From: Actinobacillus delphinicola
GTDB lineage: Bacteria; Pseudomonadota; Gammaproteobacteria; Enterobacterales; Pasteurellaceae
NCBI RefSeq assembly: GCF_900638385.1
Contig: NZ_LR134510.1
Location: 310,001-374,000 of the forward strand
Direction: 5' to 3'
DNA length: 64,000 bases
Below, piece by piece: positions 48,529-57,435 of this stretch. The position numbers and the translations under genes are program-made. The stretch's first letter is position 1; each line of letters begins with the position of its first letter. The notes under the pieces are model-generated. The model ran no database searches, had not been told where the DNA came from, and was given only the letters and a program-made list of their open reading frames with translations.

Positions 48529-48840
48529 ATGTTCAAATATATTATTGCTCTCATTATCCTTCTTGCTTTACTTTTAGTCGGTGTGACTGTGGGAGCGAAT
48601 AATGATCAGATTATTACTTTCAATTACATTATTGCACAAACAGATATTCAACTATCTACCCTCGTTGCAATCTTATTTGGTATTGGTTTAATCCTTGGTT
48701 GGCTTATTTCATCTTTCTTTTATGTAAAATTACGTCTAAAACATATGGCACTTACCCGCCAATTAAAACGTCAAATGAATGTCCAAAAAAACCAGACTCA
48801 AACTAATACAACGGCAGTGACTTCAACTCCTAAGGCATAA
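48529..48840 (+). CDS. lapA: LPS assembly protein LapA
   Basis: A 103-residue inner-membrane protein of the DUF1049 family, working with LapB on control of lipopolysaccharide synthesis. Two membrane helices (residues 4-22 and 43-66) are followed by a basic cytoplasmic tail. Gene order ihfB-lapA-lapB matches the family's setting. The lapB start lies 7 bases after the stop. Confidence 0.93.
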   Translation: MFKYIIALIILLALLLVGVTVGANNDQIITFNYIIAQTDIQLSTLVAILFGIGLILGWLISSFFYVKLRLKHMALTRQLKRQMNVQKNQTQTNTTAVTSTPKA

Positions 48841-48847
48841 TTACTCT

Positions 48848-50053
48848 ATGTTAGATCTTCTCTTCTTGTTACTTCCTATCGCTGCTGCCTATGGTTGGTT
48901 CATGGGATATAGAAGTGTAAAAAAACAACAAGAGGATGCCAATAATAAGTTCTCCCGTGAATATATGACGGGGGTTAACTTCCTGTTGTCAAACCAAACG
49001 AATAAAGCTGTTGATTTATTCTTAGATATCATACAAAAACAAGAAGCTAATCCCGATAATCCTGATGAATCTGACGTTCAAGCTCAATTTGAAGCTCAAC
49101 TGACACTCGGTAACCTCTTCCGCTCTAAAGGGGAAGTAGATAAAGCTATCCGTATTCACCAAAACCTTAACAGAAGTGATGCATATAGCTTTGAGCAAAA
49201 ACTTCTTACCAAACAACAACTAGCGAAAGATTTTATCAGTGTCGGTTTTTATGATAGAGCAGAAAATTTATACATTCTTCTCGTAGATGAGCCAGATTTT
49301 GCAGAAAATGCTTTGCAACAATTGACTCAAATTTATCAGAAAACAAAAGAGTGGAAAAAGGCTATTAATGTGGCTGAAAAACTTCAGGTTCTAAACCCGC
49401 AAGAGAATAATATTCCTCTTGCACATTACTATTGTGAAGAAGCACAAAAAGTATTGAAAAGTAATCCCGTCGCAAGCGAAGCATTGTTGCAACAAGCATT
49501 AAAAGTTTCCCCCACTTGCGTACGAGCTTCCATTCTTCTTGCAGAAATTGCTGTAATGAACCTTGATTACCAAAAGGCATTAAATTATTTCACTAATACA
49601 CTAGAACAAAACCCAGATTATGTTAGTGAAATCATTCTCCCTGTACAATACCTTTATACGGAGCTTAACCAAGAAGATAATTTCGAGTTATTTTTAATTC
49701 GAGCAGAACACTTAAAAAATAATAGCGCTGTTGAACTTGCTTTGATTGATACTATTGAACAAAAAGAAGGTCCAATAGCAGCGCAAATGAAGCTATACCA
49801 ACAAATAAAGACTAACCGTACTCCAGTACTATTTGAGCGTTTTATCCAGTATCAAATAGAACAAACGACAGATGAAAAATCACAACATAGCCTGGTTCTA
49901 TTGCAAAAAATGGTAAATGAATATATCAAACAAAATGCTGAGTACCGTTGTACACAATGTGGATACCAAAGCCACAAATTAAGTTGGTGTTGCCCATCCT
50001 GTCAAAAGTGGGAAGGTATTAAACCCATTTCCAGCTTTAAATCCATTCATTAA
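48848..50053 (+). CDS. lapB: LPS assembly protein LapB
   Basis: Inner-membrane-anchored TPR protein that regulates LpxC turnover by FtsH, and so LPS amount. An N-terminal anchor helix (residues 2-17), six or more TPR motifs, and a C-terminal rubredoxin-like metal site with CTQCGYQ and CCPSCQKW are present. Length is 401 (E. coli 389). Next is yciH; the pyrF gene usually between them is missing. Confidence 0.95.
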   Translation: MLDLLFLLLPIAAAYGWFMGYRSVKKQQEDANNKFSREYMTGVNFLLSNQTNKAVDLFLDIIQKQEANPDNPDESDVQAQFEAQLTLGNLFRSKGEVDKAIRIHQNLNRSDAYSFEQKLLTKQQLAKDFISVGFYDRAENLYILLVDEPDFAENALQQLTQIYQKTKEWKKAINVAEKLQVLNPQENNIPLAHYYCEEAQKVLKSNPVASEALLQQALKVSPTCVRASILLAEIAVMNLDYQKALNYFTNTLEQNPDYVSEIILPVQYLYTELNQEDNFELFLIRAEHLKNNSAVELALIDTIEQKEGPIAAQMKLYQQIKTNRTPVLFERFIQYQIEQTTDEKSQHSLVLLQKMVNEYIKQNAEYRCTQCGYQSHKLSWCCPSCQKWEGIKPISSFKSIH

Positions 50054-50076
50054 TTTAATCATGAGCCAAAACTACT

Positions 50077-50391
50077 ATGAGCACCCTCGTTTACTCTACT
50101 GAAACTGGACGTATTAAACCTCAACCTAAAACGATTGCACGCCCCAAAGGGGATGGTATTGTTCGCATTAGCCGCCAAACAAGTGGTCGTAAAGGTAATG
50201 GCGTAAGTTTAATAACAGGACTAGATCTTGATGATATTGAACTAAAAAAATTAGCCAAAACCCTCAAACAACGTTGTGGCTGTGGCGGTACCGTTAAAAA
50301 CGGTGTGATTGAAATACAATCTGATAACCGTGAACTGCTTAAGAGCTACTTAGAATCCCAAAATTATCAAGTTAAAATAGCTGGAGGGTAA
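50077..50391 (+). CDS. yciH: YciH, SUI1/eIF1-like translation factor
   Basis: A small bacterial homologue of eukaryotic initiation factor 1, thought to affect start-codon choice under stress. The SUI1 core GRKGNGVSLITGLDLDD (near residues 43-59) and KTLKQRCGCGGTVKNG are intact. Length is 104 (E. coli 108). No clear Shine-Dalgarno precedes the ATG; a 13-codon frame at 50061 overlaps it out of phase. It normally sits after pyrF. Confidence 0.94.
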   Translation: MSTLVYSTETGRIKPQPKTIARPKGDGIVRISRQTSGRKGNGVSLITGLDLDDIELKKLAKTLKQRCGCGGTVKNGVIEIQSDNRELLKSYLESQNYQVKIAGG

Positions 50392-50421
50392 TCCTTTAAA
50401 ATTATAAATTTGCTTAGAATA

Positions 50422-50459
50422 TTTGACCTACATCACAAAATAAAAAAAAATACTATACT
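50422..50459 (+). promoter_or_regulatory. speF operon promoter with FNR/CRP-like site
   Basis: TTTGACCTACATCACAAA (50423-50440) fits the FNR pattern TTGAY-N4-RTCAM and, nearly as well, CRP (TTTGA-N6-TCACA). A -10 TATACT follows at 50454-50459. The site centre lies close to -36 to -41 relative to a start about seven bases after the -10, the class II activator position. Low oxygen or carbon control is plausible. Confidence 0.5.
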
Positions 50460-50549
50460 TATTCAAATAAAGTTTTAAACTATGAGCCATAAATAGATAG
50501 TAATAAATCATTTTATACATGTTTCTATATTTTAAGGTATGGAGTTCTT

Positions 50550-50705
50550 ATGTCATACATTGATTTGAATACTCAGTATTCACCCGATCGAGGCCTATCT
50601 ATAATGGCTCATATTCGAAGAACAAGACACTTAACAATGCCTTTCTTTCGCCCTTGCTTTTCTTATTCTTTTTTTAATTCCCATATATCTAATCCGTATT
50701 ACTAA
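50550..50705 (+). CDS. speFL: SpeFL-type ornithine-sensing arrest leader peptide, extended form
   Basis: A 51-residue leader peptide before speF. Residues 21-27 read HIRRTRH, followed by F-F-R and SFFN, aligning with the E. coli SpeFL pattern (HIRRTTH ... FDFHFFN), the peptide that binds ornithine in the ribosome tunnel and stalls the ribosome to induce speF. The ATG at 50550 has a GGAG ribosome site 5 bases before. An internal ATG at 50604 gives a protein of E. coli-like length but has a poor ribosome site. The N-terminal 18 residues and the 8 after SFFN are extra relative to E. coli. The stop lies in a hairpin. Confidence 0.82.
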   Translation: MSYIDLNTQYSPDRGLSIMAHIRRTRHLTMPFFRPCFSYSFFNSHISNPYY

Positions 50706-50774
50706 TAGTCTACTTTATTAGTATATTCTTACGTTTCTATATGAATACTTTACTTTTGATTATATTCAAAAGTA
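50700..50774 (+). promoter_or_regulatory. Two hairpins in the speFL-speF leader
   Basis: TACTAATA (50700-50707) pairs with TATTAGTA (50716-50723); the speFL stop TAA is inside the first arm. TACTTTTGA (50751-50759) pairs with TCAAAAGTA (50766-50774). A ribosome held at the speFL stop would melt the first hairpin. Neither ends in a U-tract, so Rho-dependent or translational control is more likely than intrinsic termination. Confidence 0.55.
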
Positions 50775-50850
50775 GGTCGGCTCGTCTTTGTAATTTTTAT
50801 TACATAGACTTATATGTTTTATTTAAATTAAATTTTAAAAGGAGCCTATT

Positions 50851-53010
50851 ATGTTAAATTTAAAAATTGCATATAGTCCAGAAATTAGTGTCTATTTCCA
50901 TACTAATAGAACTTTAGTTCCTGTAAATCAAACTGATTTTACAGATATTGGTGCTATTGTTTTAAGTTATAACGATTTAGATAATTATATTGATAAAATT
51001 CTTGCTACAGAGTTTAAGATTCCAATTTTTGTTGTCGTACCTAATGGTCAATTAGTTGATAATAAATACTTTGATAAAGTTTATCATATTCAAGATCTTA
51101 ATAATTTTGATATTAACCTGTATAGTCGCCAAATTGAGACTGCAGCCCATCTATACGAGGAAAATATTCTACCTCCATTTTTTAAAATGCTGAGTGAATA
51201 TGTAGATATGGGAAATATCGAATGTGATTGTCCAGGACATCAAGGTGGTCAATATTTCCGTAAACATCCTGCAGGAAAATATTTATACGATTTTTATGGT
51301 GAAAATATATTTAGATCTGATATTTGTAATGCTGATGTTAAATTGGGAGACTTACTTATTCATGAAGGTGCGGCATTAGATGCTCAACGTCACGCAGCTA
51401 AAGTATTTAATGCTGATAAAACTTATTTCGTTCTTAATGGTACATCTGCTTCAAATAAAGTCGTTTTAAATGCTCTATTAACACCGGGTGATCTTGTATT
51501 ATTTGATCGTAATAATCATAAATCTATTCACCATGGGGCTCTTATTCAAGCTGGAGCGACTCCTATTTACTTAGAAACTGCTCGTAATCCTTTTGGTTTT
51601 ATTGGTGGTATTGATGCTCATTGTTTTGATGAAGATTACCTAAAATCTCTAATTAAAGAAACAGCACCAGAAAAATTAAATCAACAACGTCCATTCCGTT
51701 TAGCAGTTATTCAATTAGGTACCTATGATGGTACTATCTATAATGCACGTCAAGTTGTTGATAAAATTGGACACCTATGTGATTACATTTTATTTGATTC
51801 TGCATGGGTAGGATATGAACAATTTATTCCAATTATGCGTGACTGTTCACCTCTTCTTTTAGAACTCAATGAAAATGACCCTGGTATTATTGTTACCCAA
51901 TCAGTTCATAAACAACAAGCAGGTTTCTCTCAAACCTCACAGATCCATAAAAAAGATAAACATATAAAAGGCCAAGAAAGATATTGTAACCATAAACATT
52001 TTAATAATGCTTTTATGCTACATGCATCAACTAGTCCTTTCTATCCATTATTTGCAACACTAGATGTTAATGCCCAAATCCAAGGTACACCTGCTGGTGT
52101 ACGCTTATGGGATGATTGCGTTCGTATCGGTATTGAAGCTAGAAAAATGGTTTTAAATAGTTGTGAACTTATTCGTCCATTTATCCCTGATATGGTACGA
52201 GGTAAAAAATGGGAAGAATACTCAACAGATGAAATTGCTAATAGTCTAGATTTCTTTAAATTCCATCCAAATGATAATTGGCATAAATTTGATGGATATG
52301 TAGAAAACCAATATTTCGTTGATCCGTGCAAATTCATGCTAACAACTCCAGGTATTGATTTAAAAACAGGTGAATATGAAAAATTTGGTGTTCCTGCCAC
52401 AATTTTAGCTAACTACTTACGCGAAAATGGCATTATTCCAGAAAAATGTGACTTAAACTCTATTTTATTCTTGCTTACTCCAGCAGAAACATTAACTAAG
52501 ATGCAAACTGTTGTAGCCCAAATTAAAGCATTTGAACAACATATTAAAAATAACTCATTACTTAAAGATGTACTTCCTACTGTCTATAAAAATAATGAGG
52601 AACGTTATGCTGGCTATACAATCCGTCAATTATGTCAAGAAATGCATAATCTCTATGTTAGTCGTAATGTAAAAACACTACAGAAAGATCTTTTTAGAAG
52701 AGATCATTTCCCTGAATATGTTATGTTGCCTCAAAAAGCTCATATTGAATATATCCGTAATAAAGCTAAATTAGTTCCTCTATCTGATATTGTAGGAAAA
52801 ATTGCTGCAGAAGGTGCATTACCTTATCCTCCGGGTGTCCTTTGTGTTGTACCTGGAGAAAAATGGAACAATACAGCTCAACAATATTTCTTAGCTCTTG
52901 AAGAAGGTATTAATTTATTCCCTGGTTTTGCACCAGAAATTCAAGGAGTTTATCTACAAAAAGATCCCGATGGTAGAACTAGAGCATATGGTTATGTTTT
53001 AGAAAATTAA
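50851..53010 (+). CDS. speF: Inducible ornithine decarboxylase
   Basis: PLP-dependent, fold-type I decarboxylase making putrescine from ornithine, consuming a proton. The N-terminal receiver-like wing domain is followed by the PLP domain with the lysine in SVHKQQAGFSQ near residue 354 and the GHQGG segment near 130. Length is 719 (E. coli 732). It is followed by potE. The arrest leader upstream marks it as the inducible enzyme rather than SpeC. Confidence 0.96.
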   Translation: MLNLKIAYSPEISVYFHTNRTLVPVNQTDFTDIGAIVLSYNDLDNYIDKILATEFKIPIFVVVPNGQLVDNKYFDKVYHIQDLNNFDINLYSRQIETAAHLYEENILPPFFKMLSEYVDMGNIECDCPGHQGGQYFRKHPAGKYLYDFYGENIFRSDICNADVKLGDLLIHEGAALDAQRHAAKVFNADKTYFVLNGTSASNKVVLNALLTPGDLVLFDRNNHKSIHHGALIQAGATPIYLETARNPFGFIGGIDAHCFDEDYLKSLIKETAPEKLNQQRPFRLAVIQLGTYDGTIYNARQVVDKIGHLCDYILFDSAWVGYEQFIPIMRDCSPLLLELNENDPGIIVTQSVHKQQAGFSQTSQIHKKDKHIKGQERYCNHKHFNNAFMLHASTSPFYPLFATLDVNAQIQGTPAGVRLWDDCVRIGIEARKMVLNSCELIRPFIPDMVRGKKWEEYSTDEIANSLDFFKFHPNDNWHKFDGYVENQYFVDPCKFMLTTPGIDLKTGEYEKFGVPATILANYLRENGIIPEKCDLNSILFLLTPAETLTKMQTVVAQIKAFEQHIKNNSLLKDVLPTVYKNNEERYAGYTIRQLCQEMHNLYVSRNVKTLQKDLFRRDHFPEYVMLPQKAHIEYIRNKAKLVPLSDIVGKIAAEGALPYPPGVLCVVPGEKWNNTAQQYFLALEEGINLFPGFAPEIQGVYLQKDPDGRTRAYGYVLEN

Positions 53011-53018
53011 TAGAAAAT

Positions 53019-53054
53019 AAGTGCGGTATCTAAATAAATTCAGTTACCGCACTA
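53019..53054. other. Paired Hin-type uptake cores forming a hairpin between speF and potE
   Basis: AAGTGCGGT (53019-53027) and the inverted, one-mismatch copy ACCGCACTA (53046-53054) give a 9-pair stem AGTGCGGTA/TACCGCACT with a 16-base loop. This is the standard Haemophilus paired uptake-sequence arrangement, and one of only two places in the window with an exact Hin core. Confidence 0.75.
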
Positions 53055-53073
53055 TAAAACTGGAGGAAAAATT

Positions 53074-54426
53074 ATGACTACAAAAAGTAATAAGATGGGT
53101 GTTGGACAACTGACAATCATCACAATGGTTAATATGATGGGGTCTGGTATTATTATGTTGCCAACGAAGTTAGCACAAGTAGGTACCATTTCTATCGTAT
53201 CATGGCTAGTTACAGCACTAGGCTCATGTGCCCTTGCGTACGCTTTCGCACAATGTGGTATGTTTAGTAAAAAAACAGGTGGAATGGGAGGATATTCAGA
53301 ATACTCTTTTGGAAAATCTGGTAATTTTTTAGCAAACTATACCTATGCACTTTCCTTATTAATTGCCAATGTGGCTATCGCTATCAGTGCGGTTGGTTAT
53401 GCCGTAGAAGTTTTAAACGTTAATTTATCTCCTGTCCAAACAGCGATGTGGACCATTGTTGTTCTTTGGATCACTACTATCCTAAATTTCTGGGGCGCAC
53501 GTATCACTGGTAATATCTCAGGCGTAACTGTTTGGGGGGTAATTATTCCAGTAGTTGGTGTTTGTATCATTGGTTGGTTCTGGTTCAGCGGTAAAATGTA
53601 TGTAGACTCATGGAATCCACATCATACCCCAATTTTTGAAGCGATTAGTGCCTCAATTTCAATGACTCTTTGGTCATTTTTAGGGTTAGAATCTGCATGT
53701 GCAAACTCTGATGCAGTAGATCAACCAGAAAAAAATATTCCTATCGCAGTTTTAGGTGCTACTATTGGTGCAGCTATCATCTATATTATTTCTACTAATG
53801 TAATTGCTGGTATTGTTCCAAATATGGAATTAGCTAAATCATCAGCTCCGTTTGGTTTAGCTTTTGCGTATATGTTTAATCCTATTACTGGTAAAATTAT
53901 CATGGCATTAATGGTAATTGCATGTATCGGCTCATTGTTAGGTTGGCAATTTACAATTGCACAAGTATTTAAAGCATCAGCAGAAGAAGGTTATTTCCCT
54001 GCTTTCTTTAAAAAAGTTACAAGCAAAGATGCCCCAATTATTGGTATGATCGTTCTTACTATTATTCAAACGTTATTATCTTTAATGACTATTAGCCCTA
54101 ACTTATATGCTCAATTCAATGTGCTAGTTAATCTAGCAGTAGTAACTAACCTTGTCCCTTATCTATTATCAATGGCTGCATTGACAGTGTTGCTCAAACT
54201 TGGAAATGCTTCTGTATCTAAAGTTAAAATTACGACTGGTGTTGCATTTATTGGCTCTTTATATAGCTTATATGCTATGTATGCTTCAGGAGAAGAAGCA
54301 ATGTTCTATGGTTCATTAGTAACCTTTATTGGTTGGACATTATATGGCTTCATCTCACCTCGTTTTGATTGTAAAGATACATCAAATGCCGTAACAGAAA
54401 ATAAAAACTGTAATTTAGATGCATAA
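53074..54426 (+). CDS. potE: Putrescine/ornithine antiporter
   Basis: Inner-membrane APC-superfamily antiporter with about 12 membrane segments, exchanging putrescine out for ornithine in. The first helix carries NMMGSGIIMLP, the family's substrate-binding break, near residue 16. Length is 450 (E. coli PotE 439). With SpeF it forms an acid-resistance and polyamine unit. A bidirectional terminator follows. Confidence 0.95.
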   Translation: MTTKSNKMGVGQLTIITMVNMMGSGIIMLPTKLAQVGTISIVSWLVTALGSCALAYAFAQCGMFSKKTGGMGGYSEYSFGKSGNFLANYTYALSLLIANVAIAISAVGYAVEVLNVNLSPVQTAMWTIVVLWITTILNFWGARITGNISGVTVWGVIIPVVGVCIIGWFWFSGKMYVDSWNPHHTPIFEAISASISMTLWSFLGLESACANSDAVDQPEKNIPIAVLGATIGAAIIYIISTNVIAGIVPNMELAKSSAPFGLAFAYMFNPITGKIIMALMVIACIGSLLGWQFTIAQVFKASAEEGYFPAFFKKVTSKDAPIIGMIVLTIIQTLLSLMTISPNLYAQFNVLVNLAVVTNLVPYLLSMAALTVLLKLGNASVSKVKITTGVAFIGSLYSLYAMYASGEEAMFYGSLVTFIGWTLYGFISPRFDCKDTSNAVTENKNCNLDA

Positions 54427-54440
54427 TCTAACTAAACCCT

Positions 54441-54473
54441 AAAATGCCACAATAATTTGTGGCATTTTATTTA
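54441..54473. terminator. Bidirectional terminator between potE and ptrA
   Basis: AAAATGCCACAA and TTGTGGCATTTT pair around TAAT, between convergent genes. Confidence 0.88.
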
Positions 54474-54480
54474 TCTCAGA

Positions 54481-57288
54481 TTAATTCTTTTTTAAAAGTG
54501 GATTTGCTTCAATGATTAATCTATCTTTTTGTAGTAAGAATTGTTGCATATTTTGGGTAAAAGGTTTTAACGATAATTTATCAATTGCGTCAACCATAGC
54601 TTGACGTTGTGATGCTGTTTTATTCGTCATTAAAATATCATTCCAATAACGATTTGCAGCAGCAGCGGAGTTTTCTGGTTTTTGCAATAATTCATTTTTA
54701 ACGATTGTTTTATAGTGAGTAAAATCACTTTCCGTTAAATTTGCTAAACCTTTTGCGAAATTCTGTTTAAAGTGTTGGATAGCCTCTACCAACTGTGCAT
54801 TTGTACTTTGTGGTGACTCAACACTAAAGCCTAACCCTGCGTAATCATAATAAGGTTTATTATAAGCCGCCACGATATAGCCTAATTGTTGTTGCGTACG
54901 TAATTGATTAAAGAATGGTGTTCTAATCATCTGTGCAAGTAATGCCACTTCCGCTTTTGCCTGATACCCTGCTTTGCCCTGTAAATAGTAAGTCACTGCA
55001 CTATCGTGATGAGGAACATCAAAATGTACGACTTCATTTTTATTGATGATATTTACTTTAGGGCTTATCCATTTATTTTTTAGCTGACTATCTTTAAAAC
55101 TGCTACTCACTTCTTTAGCCAACAATTTTGCTTGCTCAAGTGTTGTATCGCCATATACCATCATGCGTACATTCAATTTTGATAAGGCTTTTTTCACCAA
55201 CTCTTGCATCGTTTTTTCATTCATATTGCGCAAAACTTGTAAAGTTTCTTGCGGTAAGTCGGATGTCGGTAATAAGCTATGATTTAAGTATGCTAGTGTT
55301 TGTCTAAATGGCATGAGCGTTGGAAAACTTTCTAATGTTTGCACATAGGTTTGTTTGATTCGTTTAAACACGCCAGGATTTTCGTCAAAATTTTTGAAGT
55401 TTTGTAACATTGTTTGTAATAACAATGGTATTTTCTGACTGTAACCAGAAATACTGAGTTGTAAACTTTGTCCATCTGCATCAAAATTTCCTTGCAATCC
55501 AGCAAGCGATGCTTCATAAAAAGTATGAATAAGTTCTTCATTTTTAAAACTAGACCAAAGCGCCATTGCGACACGTTCTTGCAAGGATAAGTTGCCTTGC
55601 GGTTCAAGACTAATCGCTACCGTACTACGAGGCACATCGAATTTTCCATTGAATTGATAGAAAAGATGAATGCCGTCAGAAAGCGTTTCTTGTTTTGCAT
55701 TTATTGCAGATTTTTGTAAATCATAGTTCGTTGCAATAAAGGTATTTTTACCTGGTAATTGCATCGCTTTTAATGCGGCATGATCAGGAATTTTAGCGGC
55801 TAAAATTGCTTTGGTATCCAACGGGGTAATTGAATAAGGCACGTGGAAATAATGCGTTTGTTGTTTAAAATGTAACTGAGGAGCACTGAGCTGGACAACG
55901 GCATTTTGTGGTGTCATTAATGCAAGGTTTTGCATAATAGCTTGGCGATCATAACCGCTATAGGTCGAATCCAAAGCAAGAATATCTTTTATAGGATAAT
56001 TATTCATTCGTGCAGCTAAATCCGAAGCCTCATCCATTGCACCTGTTTTTTCTTGGAATTGAAAATCACGTTTCGCAATCATCGCCAATTCTTGATAATT
56101 TTCCTCACCCGCTTTAGCACTTTGTTGTTGCAATAAATGTAAATAATCAAATACTACAGCCAAGACCTCATCACGATGAGCAAACCCTTTATCAGTGAGT
56201 ACCATTTGAATGCCAAAAGGTAATTCATTTCCAATTTTTTCGGAAAAATCAGAACTCATTTGCGTAATATAGCCCATTTTTTTAAGCGTTCCCGCTAGAC
56301 TATCCGCACCTTTATAATCAAGATTATAGGCAATATATGTAAAAACTTTAGAATAGATTTCTTTTAAATGATAAGGCAACATGAAGCTTACACTTAATGT
56401 TTTATCTTGATCAAGCGACTGATTTTGGATGAAAACAGGAAGCTGATCTTTCTTAAATAATGGCGCAGTAATTTTGGTACTCGCTAGATTTTGTCCTCTC
56501 GGTACTTCAGAGAACATCGCTTTACCCCATTTCATCAAAGTCGCAGTATCTTCTTTACCAATAATCACCACTGACATACGATCAGCCGAATAATAATCTT
56601 TATAGAATTTTAATAAAGCAGGACGTACTGTCGCTGTTGGTAATGTCGCTAAGCTACCAACACTAAAACGTGAAAATGGATTTGCTGGATTTAATGCTTG
56701 CTTAAACACATCTAAATTACGCCAACCTGCAACCCGCATTTTAGATTGATATTCCGCATTTACCGCATGACGTTCGCGATCCACATATTCTGATGTCATT
56801 AAAGGAGCTACAAAGAAACGTGAAAATCTTGCCATGCCTTGTTCTAAATATTGCGGATCAATATCAAAGAAGAAATTGGTGTGATCAAATGCTGTAAACG
56901 CATTATTAGTCCCGCCGTGCTGGCTAATATATTGCATAAATTCATCAGGCTGCGGATATTTATCCGTTCCTAGGAACAGCATATGTTCAAGAAAATGAGC
57001 AAGTCCAGGATAGGTTTCAGGTTCATTGCCACTTCCCACTGCCACATCTACTGCAACGGCTGCACGCTGTGCATTTTTATCCGACACAACTAATAGTTTC
57101 AAGCCATTTGGTAAAGTCGTAAATGCATAATCACGTTTATCATTTTGGCTTTTAATAATCTGTGAATGAACCATTTGTGTACTCACTTTAATAGGTGCTT
57201 CTTCTGCTGTTACAGCGTACAATGGGGTAGCAAAAACCAAACCTAAACTTATATATAATCCAGTTAATTTCAATTTCATTTTCTGCAT
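54481..57288 (-). CDS. ptrA: Protease III (pitrilysin)
   Basis: Periplasmic M16 zinc metallopeptidase degrading small peptides. A signal peptide (hydrophobic residues 8-24, cleavage near LYAVTA) precedes the mature part. The inverted zinc motif HFLEH is at residues 98-102 and the third ligand lies in the ERHAVNAEY segment. Length is 935 (E. coli 962). An ACGCC element is embedded in its coding sequence at 55369-55396. It is divergent from ybgI. Confidence 0.95.
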   Translation of the reverse strand: MQKMKLKLTGLYISLGLVFATPLYAVTAEEAPIKVSTQMVHSQIIKSQNDKRDYAFTTLPNGLKLLVVSDKNAQRAAVAVDVAVGSGNEPETYPGLAHFLEHMLFLGTDKYPQPDEFMQYISQHGGTNNAFTAFDHTNFFFDIDPQYLEQGMARFSRFFVAPLMTSEYVDRERHAVNAEYQSKMRVAGWRNLDVFKQALNPANPFSRFSVGSLATLPTATVRPALLKFYKDYYSADRMSVVIIGKEDTATLMKWGKAMFSEVPRGQNLASTKITAPLFKKDQLPVFIQNQSLDQDKTLSVSFMLPYHLKEIYSKVFTYIAYNLDYKGADSLAGTLKKMGYITQMSSDFSEKIGNELPFGIQMVLTDKGFAHRDEVLAVVFDYLHLLQQQSAKAGEENYQELAMIAKRDFQFQEKTGAMDEASDLAARMNNYPIKDILALDSTYSGYDRQAIMQNLALMTPQNAVVQLSAPQLHFKQQTHYFHVPYSITPLDTKAILAAKIPDHAALKAMQLPGKNTFIATNYDLQKSAINAKQETLSDGIHLFYQFNGKFDVPRSTVAISLEPQGNLSLQERVAMALWSSFKNEELIHTFYEASLAGLQGNFDADGQSLQLSISGYSQKIPLLLQTMLQNFKNFDENPGVFKRIKQTYVQTLESFPTLMPFRQTLAYLNHSLLPTSDLPQETLQVLRNMNEKTMQELVKKALSKLNVRMMVYGDTTLEQAKLLAKEVSSSFKDSQLKNKWISPKVNIINKNEVVHFDVPHHDSAVTYYLQGKAGYQAKAEVALLAQMIRTPFFNQLRTQQQLGYIVAAYNKPYYDYAGLGFSVESPQSTNAQLVEAIQHFKQNFAKGLANLTESDFTHYKTIVKNELLQKPENSAAAANRYWNDILMTNKTASQRQAMVDAIDKLSLKPFTQNMQQFLLQKDRLIIEANPLLKKN
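55369..55396 (+). repeat. ACGCC/AT-tract element inside ptrA
   Basis: CACGCCAGGATTTTC, GTC, AAAATTTTTG: full match to the intergenic form, within the ptrA coding region and away from any gene end. Confidence 0.7.
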
Positions 57289-57390
57289 CCTTCTTTGAGA
57301 AAAACTTGTAAAATATAATCAATATCTATCAGCCATTCAATAGACTAATTCCCTCTTTTTAACCGTAATTAGAGTAGAATGAAGAAATGG

Positions 57391-57419
57391 CACGCCCACT
57401 TTTTCGCAGAAATTTATTT
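57391..57419 (+). repeat. ACGCC/AT-tract element before ybgI
   Basis: CACGCCCACTTTTTC, GCAG, AAATTTATTT. One substitution in the first AT tract. It lies in the ptrA-ybgI divergent region just before the ybgI ribosome site. Confidence 0.6.
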
Positions 57420-57435
57420 TATAAGGATCAGGAAT

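Noticed and set aside
50061-50102. A 13-codon frame between lapB and yciH
   Set aside because: No ribosome site, overlaps yciH out of frame, and no similarity to a pyrF remnant that I can see.
50604-50705. speFL starting at the internal ATG
   Set aside because: It gives an E. coli-like length but has a poor ribosome site, while ATG 50550 has GGAG at ideal spacing. It remains possible as a secondary start.
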